DNA from: Rhodoblastus sp.
GTDB taxonomy: Bacteria; Pseudomonadota; Alphaproteobacteria; Rhizobiales; Beijerinckiaceae
Direction: 5' to 3'
DNA: 64,000 nt
NCBI RefSeq assembly: GCF_019449565.1
Contig: NZ_JAGRPM010000063.1
Location: 1-64,000 of the forward strand
Shown here: piece by piece, positions 1 through 7,394 of the stretch
How the letters are laid out: each line of letters begins with the position of its first letter
Position numbering within the stretch: the first letter of the stretch is position 1
Position numbers and translations under genes: made by a program
Notes under the pieces: model-generated
What the model was told of the DNA's origin: nothing
Database searches by the model: none
The model's input: the letters and a program-made list of their open reading frames with translations, nothing else

Positions 1-640
1 ACGAATGTGACGCTGGCCCATACGGGCGCCAATGTCCTGACGGCGACGGATTCCAATGTCGCGGGGACGGGAACGTCCAACGCCGTGACCTTCAATCTGA
101 CGACGGCGGCGCCGACTGTTGCGATCACGAGCGCGGGCGGCACGGTCGCTCAGGCGAGCCAGACGATCTCGGGCACGGTCGATGTCGCGGACGCCGGCTC
201 GACGGTGAAAATTCTGGACGGGACGACGCAGGTCGGAACGGCGGTGGTCGGCGCGGACGGCAAATGGTCGACGAATGTGACGCTGGCCCATACGGGCGCC
301 AATGTCCTGACGGCGACGGATTCCAATGTCGCGGGGACGGGAACGTCCAACGCGGTGACCTTCAACCTGACGACGACAGCGCCGACGGTTGCGATCACGA
401 GCGCAGGCGGCACGGTCGCTCAGGCCAGCCAGACGATCTCGGGCACGGTCAATGTCGCGGACGCCGGCACGACGGTGAAAATTCTGGACGGGACGACGCA
501 GGTCGGAACGGCGGTGGTCGGCGCGGACGGGAAGTGGTCGACGAATGTGACGCTGGCCCATGCGGGCGCCAATGTCCTGACGGCGACGGATTCCAATGTC
601 GCCGGGACGGGAACGTCCAATGCCGTGACCTTCAATCTGA
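1..640 (+). repeat. 270-bp tandem repeats in the adhesin gene
   Basis: Two full 270-bp units (starting at 1 and 271) and a partial third (from 541) are almost identical at the DNA level, differing by scattered mostly silent changes. Each codes for a 90-residue Ig-like module. The array continues to the left of the window, so the copy number is unknown. Such near-identity suggests recent duplication or ongoing homogenisation. Confidence 0.95.
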
Positions 641-2064
641 GCACAGTCACGCCAATTGCGCCGGTCACGCCAACAGCGCCGGTCATTCCGACGGCCCCGG
701 TAATGCCGACAGCTCCCGTCACGCCCACGGCGCCGGTCGCTACTGTGACCACCATCAACAGCAATTCCGGCAATCAGACACTGTCACTGGGCGACAATCC
801 CTATGCGATCAATTTGAACGGCTATTACAATGTCGTGACCGCCGGCGGCGGAAACGACACGGTCGCCGGCGGAGGCGGAAACAACAATGTCACGCTCGGC
901 GACGGCTCCGACACCGTGACGCTCGGCGGCTATTACAACATCGTTACCGCGGGAAATGGCAAGAACGCGATCAACGCAGGGGCTGGCAACGCAACCATCG
1001 TTGCGGGCAATGGCGCCAACACGATCACCCTTGCCGGCTGGAACAATTCGGTGACCCTCGGAGGGGGAACGAACGTCGTCAGCGGCGGACAAGGCAATGC
1101 GTCCATTGTCGCAGGCGGAGGCTCGAACACAATCACCCTTGCCGGTTGGAACAATTCGGTGACGCTTGGCGCAGGCGCAAATATCGTCAAAGGCGGCCAG
1201 GGCAATGACACGATCACCCTGACCGGCGGCGCGGCGACGCTTCAGTTCGGCGGCAACAACGAGACGGCGATCCTCGGCGGCGGCGTCAATGCGACCATAT
1301 TCGACACCGGCTTCAACCTGCGCATCGCGGTCGACACCAGTTCAGGGACCAGCGTCGTCAATGGATTCGCGCAGGACCGGAACGGCTATATCGAGTTGCG
1401 CAACGGCGCCGGCGGATATACGTCGGTCAACAGCATTCTCGCCGCCTTGAAGAGCGATGGACATGGTGGCGCGCTGCTCACGCTCGGGACGACGGGATCG
1501 ATCGATATCGCAGGCGTGACGCCGGACCAATTGAGCGGCAATAATTTCAGGATCAGCTCGGAAACGGACGCGAGCATGGCGCCCACGCTCACGATCGCGG
1601 ACCCGAGCCTGAACGTCACCGGCGGCGGCGGAACAGTCGCTTTGGGTATAAAGGTGGCGGCGTCAGCCTCCGCAACCGACGTGAAGGTCACGATCGCCGG
1701 ACTCCCGTCCTACGAAACCATTTCCGACGGTCTCGGCCATACCTACTCCGGCCAGTCGATCACGCTGAGCGCCGCGGAGGTCAATAGCGGACTGACGCTG
1801 ACGTCGCATTACACCGGCTCTCAGCATCCGATCGCGACGCTGTCGGTGACGGCGAGCGACACAATTGGCGGTTCTGTCGCGACTTCAGCCAAGCAGTCAA
1901 TCGTGGTCGTCGATCCGCCGGCTTCGACGGCCAACGCGGTTGCCCTGCTGAACCAATATATCGCCAGCGGCTTCCAGAAGGATCAGGGCGCTGCCCAGGT
2001 GACGACGACAATGGCGGCGGCTTCGCACGACGACTCGTTTTTGAGCCGGCCGGGACATTCCTGA
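1..2064 (+). CDS. Large repetitive surface/secreted protein (Ig-like plus RTX-like repeats), 5' truncated
   Basis: The reading frame is open from base 1, so the start lies upstream. The visible 687 residues show three layers. First come 90-residue Ig-like modules ending in TSNAVTFNL, typical of bacterial adhesin stalks. Next is a Pro/Thr/Val linker of repeated TAPV units (roughly residues 218-245). Then come glycine- and asparagine-rich nonapeptide-like repeats with GGGNDTV and GQGNDTI, of the RTX beta-roll type, up to about residue 420. A mixed C-terminal region ends with ALLNQYIASGF and a short polar tail, which I recall from the ends of other alphaproteobacterial repeat proteins and which may act in secretion. 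It is probably a type I-secreted cell-surface or biofilm protein, fitting the polysaccharide operon downstream. No secretion genes are visible. The exact ligand or function is unknown. Confidence 0.85.
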   Translation, partial: TNVTLAHTGANVLTATDSNVAGTGTSNAVTFNLTTAAPTVAITSAGGTVAQASQTISGTVDVADAGSTVKILDGTTQVGTAVVGADGKWSTNVTLAHTGANVLTATDSNVAGTGTSNAVTFNLTTTAPTVAITSAGGTVAQASQTISGTVNVADAGTTVKILDGTTQVGTAVVGADGKWSTNVTLAHAGANVLTATDSNVAGTGTSNAVTFNLSTVTPIAPVTPTAPVIPTAPVMPTAPVTPTAPVATVTTINSNSGNQTLSLGDNPYAINLNGYYNVVTAGGGNDTVAGGGGNNNVTLGDGSDTVTLGGYYNIVTAGNGKNAINAGAGNATIVAGNGANTITLAGWNNSVTLGGGTNVVSGGQGNASIVAGGGSNTITLAGWNNSVTLGAGANIVKGGQGNDTITLTGGAATLQFGGNNETAILGGGVNATIFDTGFNLRIAVDTSSGTSVVNGFAQDRNGYIELRNGAGGYTSVNSILAALKSDGHGGALLTLGTTGSIDIAGVTPDQLSGNNFRISSETDASMAPTLTIADPSLNVTGGGGTVALGIKVAASASATDVKVTIAGLPSYETISDGLGHTYSGQSITLSAAEVNSGLTLTSHYTGSQHPIATLSVTASDTIGGSVATSAKQSIVVVDPPASTANAVALLNQYIASGFQKDQGAAQVTTTMAAASHDDSFLSRPGHS
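1018..1216 (+). repeat. 108-bp internal repeat in RTX-like region
   Basis: A 36-residue unit beginning NTITLAGWNNSVTLG occurs at 1018 and again at 1126. The first 40 bases of the two copies are nearly identical, and the second half diverges. This is a separate, shorter repeat class from the 270-bp stalk repeats and lies inside the glycine-rich beta-roll segment. Confidence 0.8.
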
Positions 2065-2070
2065 TGGCAT

Positions 2071-2111
2071 CCTTCGCCGGCGTCGGGCGTTTCGGCTCCC
2101 GACGCCGAAGG
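2071..2111 (+). terminator. Hairpin downstream of the adhesin gene
   Basis: GGCGTCGGG (2079-2087) pairs with CCCGACGCC (2098-2106), and CCTTC (2071-2075) extends the stem with GAAGG (2107-2111) across a 3-nt bulge. It lies just after the adhesin stop codon and before the convergent regulator gene. There is no long T-run, so this is a weak or bidirectional terminator candidate. Confidence 0.5.
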
Positions 2112-2185
2112 AGTTTCAACCGCCGCGTTTTCTCGATCTTGCTATCCGATCGGCTGTTCGAGCCAGGAAGCGAAGCGCCTCCGGC

Positions 2186-2695
2186 TCAGTCCTTGCCCTT
2201 CAACGCCTGAAGAATCTTGATCACCGTCGACCATGACAGGCGCTGGTTGATTTGCAGCCAGGCTTCGCCGCCCGCCAGATCCTCGAGGTGGAAAGAAGGA
2301 ATGGCGCCCGCAGTCGCATCATTGGCGGCGAGCAAGGCGAGATCCGGATCCGCTCCCGCGTCGTCGACTGGAACTTTTTGCTCGCCCGTGATGGCAGGCG
2401 GGGTGCGAAACGCGTCCTCGGCGGCCGATGGCGCGATATCCGCGAAGCTGGCGCCAAGCGCCTGTGTCAGCGCGCGCAAGATGCGCGGACGCGGCATGGA
2501 CCGTCCGGCGCGGTAATGGGAGATGTTCACCGGGTTGAAGGCCTCGCCCGGCAGTTCGTTCTGTACAAGCTTGGCCAATGAAGAAACGGACAGCTGCTTT
2601 TCCGCCATGACGGCGCGCAAACGCTCGGCAAACAGGGCCTTTTTCCCAACATTCGGGGCCGTGCCGGGAAGGCCGGGCGTCTGAGGAATCAGCAT
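2186..2695 (-). CDS. XRE-family helix-turn-helix transcriptional regulator
   Basis: The protein (about 169 residues from the ATG at 2695) carries an N-terminal helix-turn-helix of the XRE/Cro type. The pattern is FAERLRAVMAEKQLSVSSLAKLV, then VNISHYRAGRSMPRPRIL and ALTQALGASFADI. The C-terminal half is acidic and alanine-rich with no recognised effector domain. Upstream in-frame ATGs at 2719 and 2764 are possible. I chose 2695 because a GAAGAG sequence lies about 9 nt before it and nothing convincing precedes the others. It converges on the adhesin gene and points away from the exopolysaccharide operon, so it may regulate one of them. That is inference from position only. Confidence 0.7.
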   Translation of the reverse strand: MLIPQTPGLPGTAPNVGKKALFAERLRAVMAEKQLSVSSLAKLVQNELPGEAFNPVNISHYRAGRSMPRPRILRALTQALGASFADIAPSAAEDAFRTPPAITGEQKVPVDDAGADPDLALLAANDATAGAIPSFHLEDLAGGEAWLQINQRLSWSTVIKILQALKGKD

Positions 2696-3111
2696 TGGGT
2701 TTCGCTCTTCATGCTTCATATTAATCGCATTCCAAATTAACGGCAAATCGCCATCCCGGTTCATTCGGATTGCGCCCGCTGATTTTTAAGGGCGGCTTTG
2801 TTGCAGTGCAATAATAGATATGATAGCGTTGCGGTCATATGACTTAGGCGGCATCCCTATTTAAGCGTACGCCTTCTTAATTAAAGGTCCTGCTCACGCG
2901 TGTTACAACATCGTTGGGGCGTCCATGATCGTTACGTGCAAGTTAGTTGTCCAACTGAGCGGCGCCCCTGGCGGACATGTCCGTTTCCAGCTGCAGGCGC
3001 AAATTCCTTCCAAGGTCGCGCAGCGTATCAAGCGCATTCTCGCAGAAGCCGCGCCGCCGGCTGGTCCTCTGGCCTTGTCAGCCGAGCAGCCTCGGAAAGC
3101 CTCACTAAAAC

Positions 3112-3130
3112 GTGATAATTAATTATCGCA
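3112..3130. promoter_or_regulatory. Palindromic AT-rich operator candidate
   Basis: GATAATTAATTATC at 3114-3127 is a perfect 14-bp palindrome, with GT on the left and CAC close by on the right that almost extend it. It lies about 530 bp before the first exopolysaccharide gene. It could be bound by a dimeric regulator, for example the XRE protein encoded nearby; there is no direct evidence for this. Confidence 0.4.
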
Positions 3131-3481
3131 CTTCTGGACGTCAAGGCCAATGCTTCATTAGTCACAGCTTCCTTATTTACGGCGCCAGAGAGCGGCGCTG
3201 CCCCTTCCAAGATCATCAATGAAAGCAATGATCTAGATCGCGCTTCCGGTCCCAGGCTCCGGAAGTTGCGGACCCATGACTCTTGAAGGGGGGTCAACCG
3301 CCAATTCGCTTATGTTTTTGGCGCGCTTCTCTGGTCTTGGCGCCCAAAAATTTGCGCGGAAAGCCCAAGACTCGGCGGAAAAGCGGCGATTCCAAGGCGG
3401 AATGGAATTGCGGCCCCGCTTGCGCGGCAAGCTTCAGCCTTACAAAGCCAGGGCTCAAGGCCATGCTTAATTCGTAGCGCC

Positions 3482-3510
3482 TTGACAGTTAATTTAATCA
3501 ATGATTAGCT
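3482..3510 (+). promoter_or_regulatory. Candidate promoter of the polysaccharide operon
   Basis: A consensus-like TTGACA (3482-3487) is followed after 17 nt by TTAGCT, a weak -10 match, in an AT-rich tract. It lies about 145 nt before the chosen start codon. The -35 element is good and the -10 poor, so the call is tentative. Confidence 0.35.
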
Positions 3511-3655
3511 AACACTTAATTAACGAGTTCATTAAAGGGCGAAGCGCATATGCAGCTTTCTTCCGAGCAAGACCGAGATCGCAACAGGTAATGCCGACAA
3601 ATTAGTCGGCTTAGATTGAATGCACGGCGTCGTTTCAAAATTAGACGAGGCTCCA

Positions 3656-6472
3656 ATGGAAAAGTCGTCGATGAAAACTTCTGGTAAGCCCGTTTTGGGC
3701 GATTCGAATCCTGCGGGCAGTTCGGCTGATCTTCTTAATATTCTTCTGGTCGCGCATAAATTTCTGCCTTTCATCGGCGGGATCGAAATGCACACGTTCG
3801 AGGTCGGGCGGCGAATGGCCGCTCGGGGCCACAAGGTGCGGGTTCTGACCGGCGATCCCACGGGCGCGCTGCCCCAGGAAGAGATCGTCGCGGGAATGCG
3901 CGTCACCCGCGTCCCGGTCTATCCTCAATCCAGCGACGCTTTCTTCGCTCCGGAGCTGTACCGCGAGGTTTTGAAAGCGGATTGCGACATCATTCACGTT
4001 CAGGGCTTTCACACCTTCGTGCCGCCGATTGCGCAACTGGCCGCGATCCGCAAGAAGGCGCCCTTCGTCATGACCTTCCACAGCGGCGGCCATTCGTCGA
4101 ACCTGCGCAATCTTATCCGGGGCGTTCAGCGCGAAGTGTTGAGGCCGCTGATCCGGCGCGCCGATAAGCTCATCGGCGTGTCGGAATTCGAGGCGGATCT
4201 GTTTTCCCGCACGCTTCGCATCCCTCGCGAGAAATTCACCGTCGTGCCGAATGGCGCCGAGATTGAGCCGGGGGACGAAGCGCCTGCGCTGGACCCGGCG
4301 TCGCCCCTGATCGTGACGATTGGCAGGCTGGAACGCTACAAGGGGCATCACCGCGTCATTCGGGCCTTCGCTGAAGTGCTGAAAACGCGCCCCGGCGCAA
4401 GGCTGCGCGTGCTCGGCGAGGGGCCCTACAAGCAGACTCTGGTCGAGACGGCGCGTGAGTTGGGGATCGAAGACCGTGTGACGATCGGCGGCATCCCGCC
4501 CGAAAATCGCCAACATATGTCGAACTTCCTCGCGGGAGCTTCCGCGGTTGTTCTGCTGAGCGATTATGAAGCCCATCCCGTCGCGGCGCTGGAGGCGATT
4601 TCGCTCGGCCGGGCCGTGCTGGCGAGCAATTCGACCGGCTTCGTCGAAATGGCCGCGAAGGGACTCTTGCGCACCATCGATCCCGACGCGCCGCCGGCCG
4701 AAATCGCTCAGGCCGTGCTCGACCTGATCGACCGCCCGCCCTCCCGCCCGCCGAATGTCGAGATCGCCAATTGGGACGATTGCACGAGCAATCTCCTCGA
4801 TATCTATCGAGCCGTCATCGCGGCCAGATCGGGTCTCGAAGCAAAGCCGGCGGCTCCTTTGGGCGCCGCAGCCGCCCCGGAGGTCCGCCAAAAATTCGCG
4901 GCGGACATCCACGCGACGGCGGCGCAAGCCGCGCCACTTGTCGCGCCCCTTGCCGCTCCCTTCGCCGCTCCCCTAGTTGAGGGCGGCTACCTGCCAAAGT
5001 CGGCCAAGTCGAACAAGGTGAAGAGCACGTCGCTCGTCGCATTGGGCCTGGCAGCCGGCTTTGTCATGATTTGCGCCGATGGAAGGTCCGCCTACACGCC
5101 TGCCATGGCCGCCCAGGAGAGTGGATCCAAGCGCCCAGTTCAGGTTCAGGCCGACCAGGCCGCGCCGGTCGCGCCCGTGACCACCGTCCCGTCTTACGCA
5201 AACGCGGCCGTGGCGTCGGTCACGTCGCCGGCGCAGGATTGCTCGCAGAAGGATGTGGCCGATCCAACCGGGGCGAGCGGCAAGGGCGTCGCGATTGGCC
5301 GCGGCGACAAGATCAAGATGTCTTTCTATGAAGTATTGCCGACCCAGGACGGCAAATGGGGCGGCGAGCGCCAGCAGTTGAAAGAGCCGGCGAAAGCCTT
5401 CCAGTTGCGCGCCGAATTATCCGCCGAATATATCGTCCAGGACGACGGCGCCGTCGCGATCCCTATGCTGGGGCAATTCGACGCCGCAGGCCGCAGGACA
5501 GGCGATTTTCAGCGGCAGGTCGAATGCGCTTTCGACGCCTTTCTGGGCCGCAAGGGCTTCGTCAATGTTTTGAGCGTCGTCAATCCGCCGATCTATGTGA
5601 TCGGTCAGATCAAGAACGCCGGCAGCTATGATTATACGCCCGGCATGACGGTGCTTCACGCCGTCGCGCTGGCGGGCGGCTTCGACAAGGCACCTGTCGA
5701 GCCATGGGTCGTCGCCGAGCTGACCCGCGAAACAGAACGGCTTCAAACCGCGCTCGACCGCGCGATGCGCATGATGGCGCGCAGCACGGCGATTGAAGCG
5801 GCGCGTACAGACGGGCGGCCGTCCGTCCCGGCTGAACTCGCCAATCTTGCCGGAAAAGAGAAGGCGAAAGCGCTCGTCTACAATGAGTTCGCGCCGCGTC
5901 GCGCGGAAATGCAGGCGCTCGCCTCGGATGAAGCGTCCATGAAGGGCGCAGTCGAATCGGCCTCCGCCGAAATGGAATTGCAGAAGGCGCGTCTGCCGAT
6001 CCTGAACCAGTCCATCGAAATGAGGAAAGAGCGCGTCGCCAATCTGAACAAGCTCATGAGTTCGGGAACGATCGCACGGCCCGTGGTGATCCAGGCCCAG
6101 ACAGAATTGATGGAAGTCCAGGATCGCAATCAGCAGACGCTGAATTCGCTCAATCTGGCGCGCGACCGTTACAACCAGGCGCGTCAGCAATTGCAGGCCC
6201 GTCAGGACCAGGCCGAGGTCAACTCCCAGAAGGACGCGAGCGAAGCCCGCGCCGAGGCGACGATCGCGGCGGGGGAAAGCGATGCGGCGGCCAATGTGTT
6301 GAGGGCCATGGCGCGGACGCGGCTTTCGACCCCTGCGGCGCTCGATACGGAATTCGTGATCGTCCGGCGTCGGGGAGACGGCGTGGCCGAGTTTTCCGCC
6401 ACGGGGACCACCGTGCTGCAGCCGGGCGATCTCGTCCAGGCGCGGACACGTCCGGCGACCAAGGCAAATTAG
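3656..6472 (+). CDS. GT4 glycosyltransferase fused to an ExoF-type polysaccharide export protein
   Basis: This 938-residue protein joins two functions usually encoded separately. Residues about 28-390 are a GT-B glycosyltransferase of family 4, with the N-terminal GGIEMHTFEV loop and the C-terminal donor motif SDYEAHPVAALEA near 302. An Ala/Pro-rich linker leads to one hydrophobic segment (about 457-475). After it come a polysaccharide export domain (from GRGDKIKM, about 549), an SLBB-like domain (YVIGQIKNAGSYDYTPGMTV, about 645), a long coiled coil (about 685-880) and a short C-terminal beta domain. The second half matches the ExoF layout known from succinoglycan clusters. I infer a cytoplasmic transferase tethered to a periplasmic export subunit. 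The ATG at 3656 has GAGG 5 nt upstream; an upstream in-frame ATG at 3620 is less likely. It is the first gene of the operon. Confidence 0.85.
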   Translation: MEKSSMKTSGKPVLGDSNPAGSSADLLNILLVAHKFLPFIGGIEMHTFEVGRRMAARGHKVRVLTGDPTGALPQEEIVAGMRVTRVPVYPQSSDAFFAPELYREVLKADCDIIHVQGFHTFVPPIAQLAAIRKKAPFVMTFHSGGHSSNLRNLIRGVQREVLRPLIRRADKLIGVSEFEADLFSRTLRIPREKFTVVPNGAEIEPGDEAPALDPASPLIVTIGRLERYKGHHRVIRAFAEVLKTRPGARLRVLGEGPYKQTLVETARELGIEDRVTIGGIPPENRQHMSNFLAGASAVVLLSDYEAHPVAALEAISLGRAVLASNSTGFVEMAAKGLLRTIDPDAPPAEIAQAVLDLIDRPPSRPPNVEIANWDDCTSNLLDIYRAVIAARSGLEAKPAAPLGAAAAPEVRQKFAADIHATAAQAAPLVAPLAAPFAAPLVEGGYLPKSAKSNKVKSTSLVALGLAAGFVMICADGRSAYTPAMAAQESGSKRPVQVQADQAAPVAPVTTVPSYANAAVASVTSPAQDCSQKDVADPTGASGKGVAIGRGDKIKMSFYEVLPTQDGKWGGERQQLKEPAKAFQLRAELSAEYIVQDDGAVAIPMLGQFDAAGRRTGDFQRQVECAFDAFLGRKGFVNVLSVVNPPIYVIGQIKNAGSYDYTPGMTVLHAVALAGGFDKAPVEPWVVAELTRETERLQTALDRAMRMMARSTAIEAARTDGRPSVPAELANLAGKEKAKALVYNEFAPRRAEMQALASDEASMKGAVESASAEMELQKARLPILNQSIEMRKERVANLNKLMSSGTIARPVVIQAQTELMEVQDRNQQTLNSLNLARDRYNQARQQLQARQDQAEVNSQKDASEARAEATIAAGESDAAANVLRAMARTRLSTPAALDTEFVIVRRRGDGVAEFSATGTTVLQPGDLVQARTRPATKAN

Positions 6473-6529
6473 CGCGTCGTCAATACTCGAGGTTTCTCAC
6501 ATATTTGAAGTAAAGTGTAGGAGAGCATC

Positions 6530-7306
6530 ATGCAAAATGCGTCATATGCAGGCTCAACAGCGTTAGCGACGAATTCCGCCAATAGCGATATATCGTCGAA
6601 TATGCCATTGCCCCGCGTTTCGCTGGTGATACCGACGCTCAACGAAGCCGACAATCTGGCCTGGCTCTTGCCGCGACTGCCGTCCTGGATTTTCGAACTG
6701 CTCATCGTCGACGGCTGCTCGACCGATGGCACGGTGGAAGTGGTGCGGCGGCTCTATCCGGGGGCGCGCATCATTACCGAGAAGCGGCGCGGCAAGGGCG
6801 TCGCGCTGATGACGGGTTTCGAAGCCGCCGCCGGCGATATCATCGTCATGCTTGACGCCGATGGGTCGATGGACCCGGAAGAGATCATTCTTTATGTCGC
6901 GACGCTGATGTCGGGCGCCGATTTCGTCAAGGGCTCGCGCTTCATCCAGGGCGCCGGCACCGTTGACATGACCCTGATCCGGAAGCTCGGAAACTGGGGC
7001 CTCACCATGGCCGTCCGCACGCTCTATGGCGGATCCTTCAGCGACCTCTGCTACGGATATGTCGCCTTCTGGAAACGCTGTTTCCCCGTCTTGCGCTCGG
7101 ACTGCTCCGGTTTCGAAGTCGAGACAATCCTGAACATCAAGGCGCTGCAGAACAAGCTGAAGATTGTCGAGGTCGCCAGCTTCGAATCCGTCCGCATCCA
7201 TGGCGAGAGCAATCTGCGCGCGCTGCCCGACGGCTGGCGCATCCTGAAAGCCATCCTGCGGGAACGGGTTACGCCGAAAGCCCTGGCGCCGGCGCCGGCG
7301 GAATAG
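6530..7306 (+). CDS. GT2 family glycosyltransferase (dolichol/undecaprenyl-phosphate mannosyltransferase-like)
   Basis: The 258-residue protein has the GT-A fold of family 2: PRVSLVIPTLNEADNL at about 28, VDGCSTDGTVEVV, and the metal-binding MLDADGSMDPEE. The short length and lack of a membrane segment resemble DPM1/polyprenyl-phosphate sugar synthases, which load a sugar onto the lipid carrier for use by GT-C enzymes. A GT-C-like membrane protein follows directly, supporting that role by inference. TAGGAGA precedes the start. Confidence 0.85.
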   Translation: MQNASYAGSTALATNSANSDISSNMPLPRVSLVIPTLNEADNLAWLLPRLPSWIFELLIVDGCSTDGTVEVVRRLYPGARIITEKRRGKGVALMTGFEAAAGDIIVMLDADGSMDPEEIILYVATLMSGADFVKGSRFIQGAGTVDMTLIRKLGNWGLTMAVRTLYGGSFSDLCYGYVAFWKRCFPVLRSDCSGFEVETILNIKALQNKLKIVEVASFESVRIHGESNLRALPDGWRILKAILRERVTPKALAPAPAE

Positions 7307-7394
7307 CTTCGATCGATTTCGAGGCTATGTCCGAGTGGTGTTGATCCATTGAATTGGCGCCGAACATCTTATTGCGCGATGCATCAGGAATGAC

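Larger units (their letters stand above)
2765..3655. other. 890-bp AT-rich intergenic region before the polysaccharide operon
   Basis: This stretch is clearly richer in A and T than its surroundings and holds several palindromes and TTAAT-rich tracts. Short open frames occur on both strands, but none shows a convincing ribosome site or a recognisable protein. It probably contains the control region of the downstream operon and of the XRE gene, and possibly decayed sequence. No RNA gene was recognised. Confidence 0.6.

Noticed and set aside
2925..3122. 65-codon rightward frame in the AT-rich intergenic region
   Set aside because: The start lacks a clear ribosome site and the product resembles nothing I recognise. 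It overlaps another open frame of equal quality. It could be real but is not supportable.
3028..3297. 89-codon leftward frame before the polysaccharide operon
   Set aside because: It needs a TTG start with no ribosome site and overlaps a palindrome and other small frames. A decayed gene is possible, but I cannot show it.
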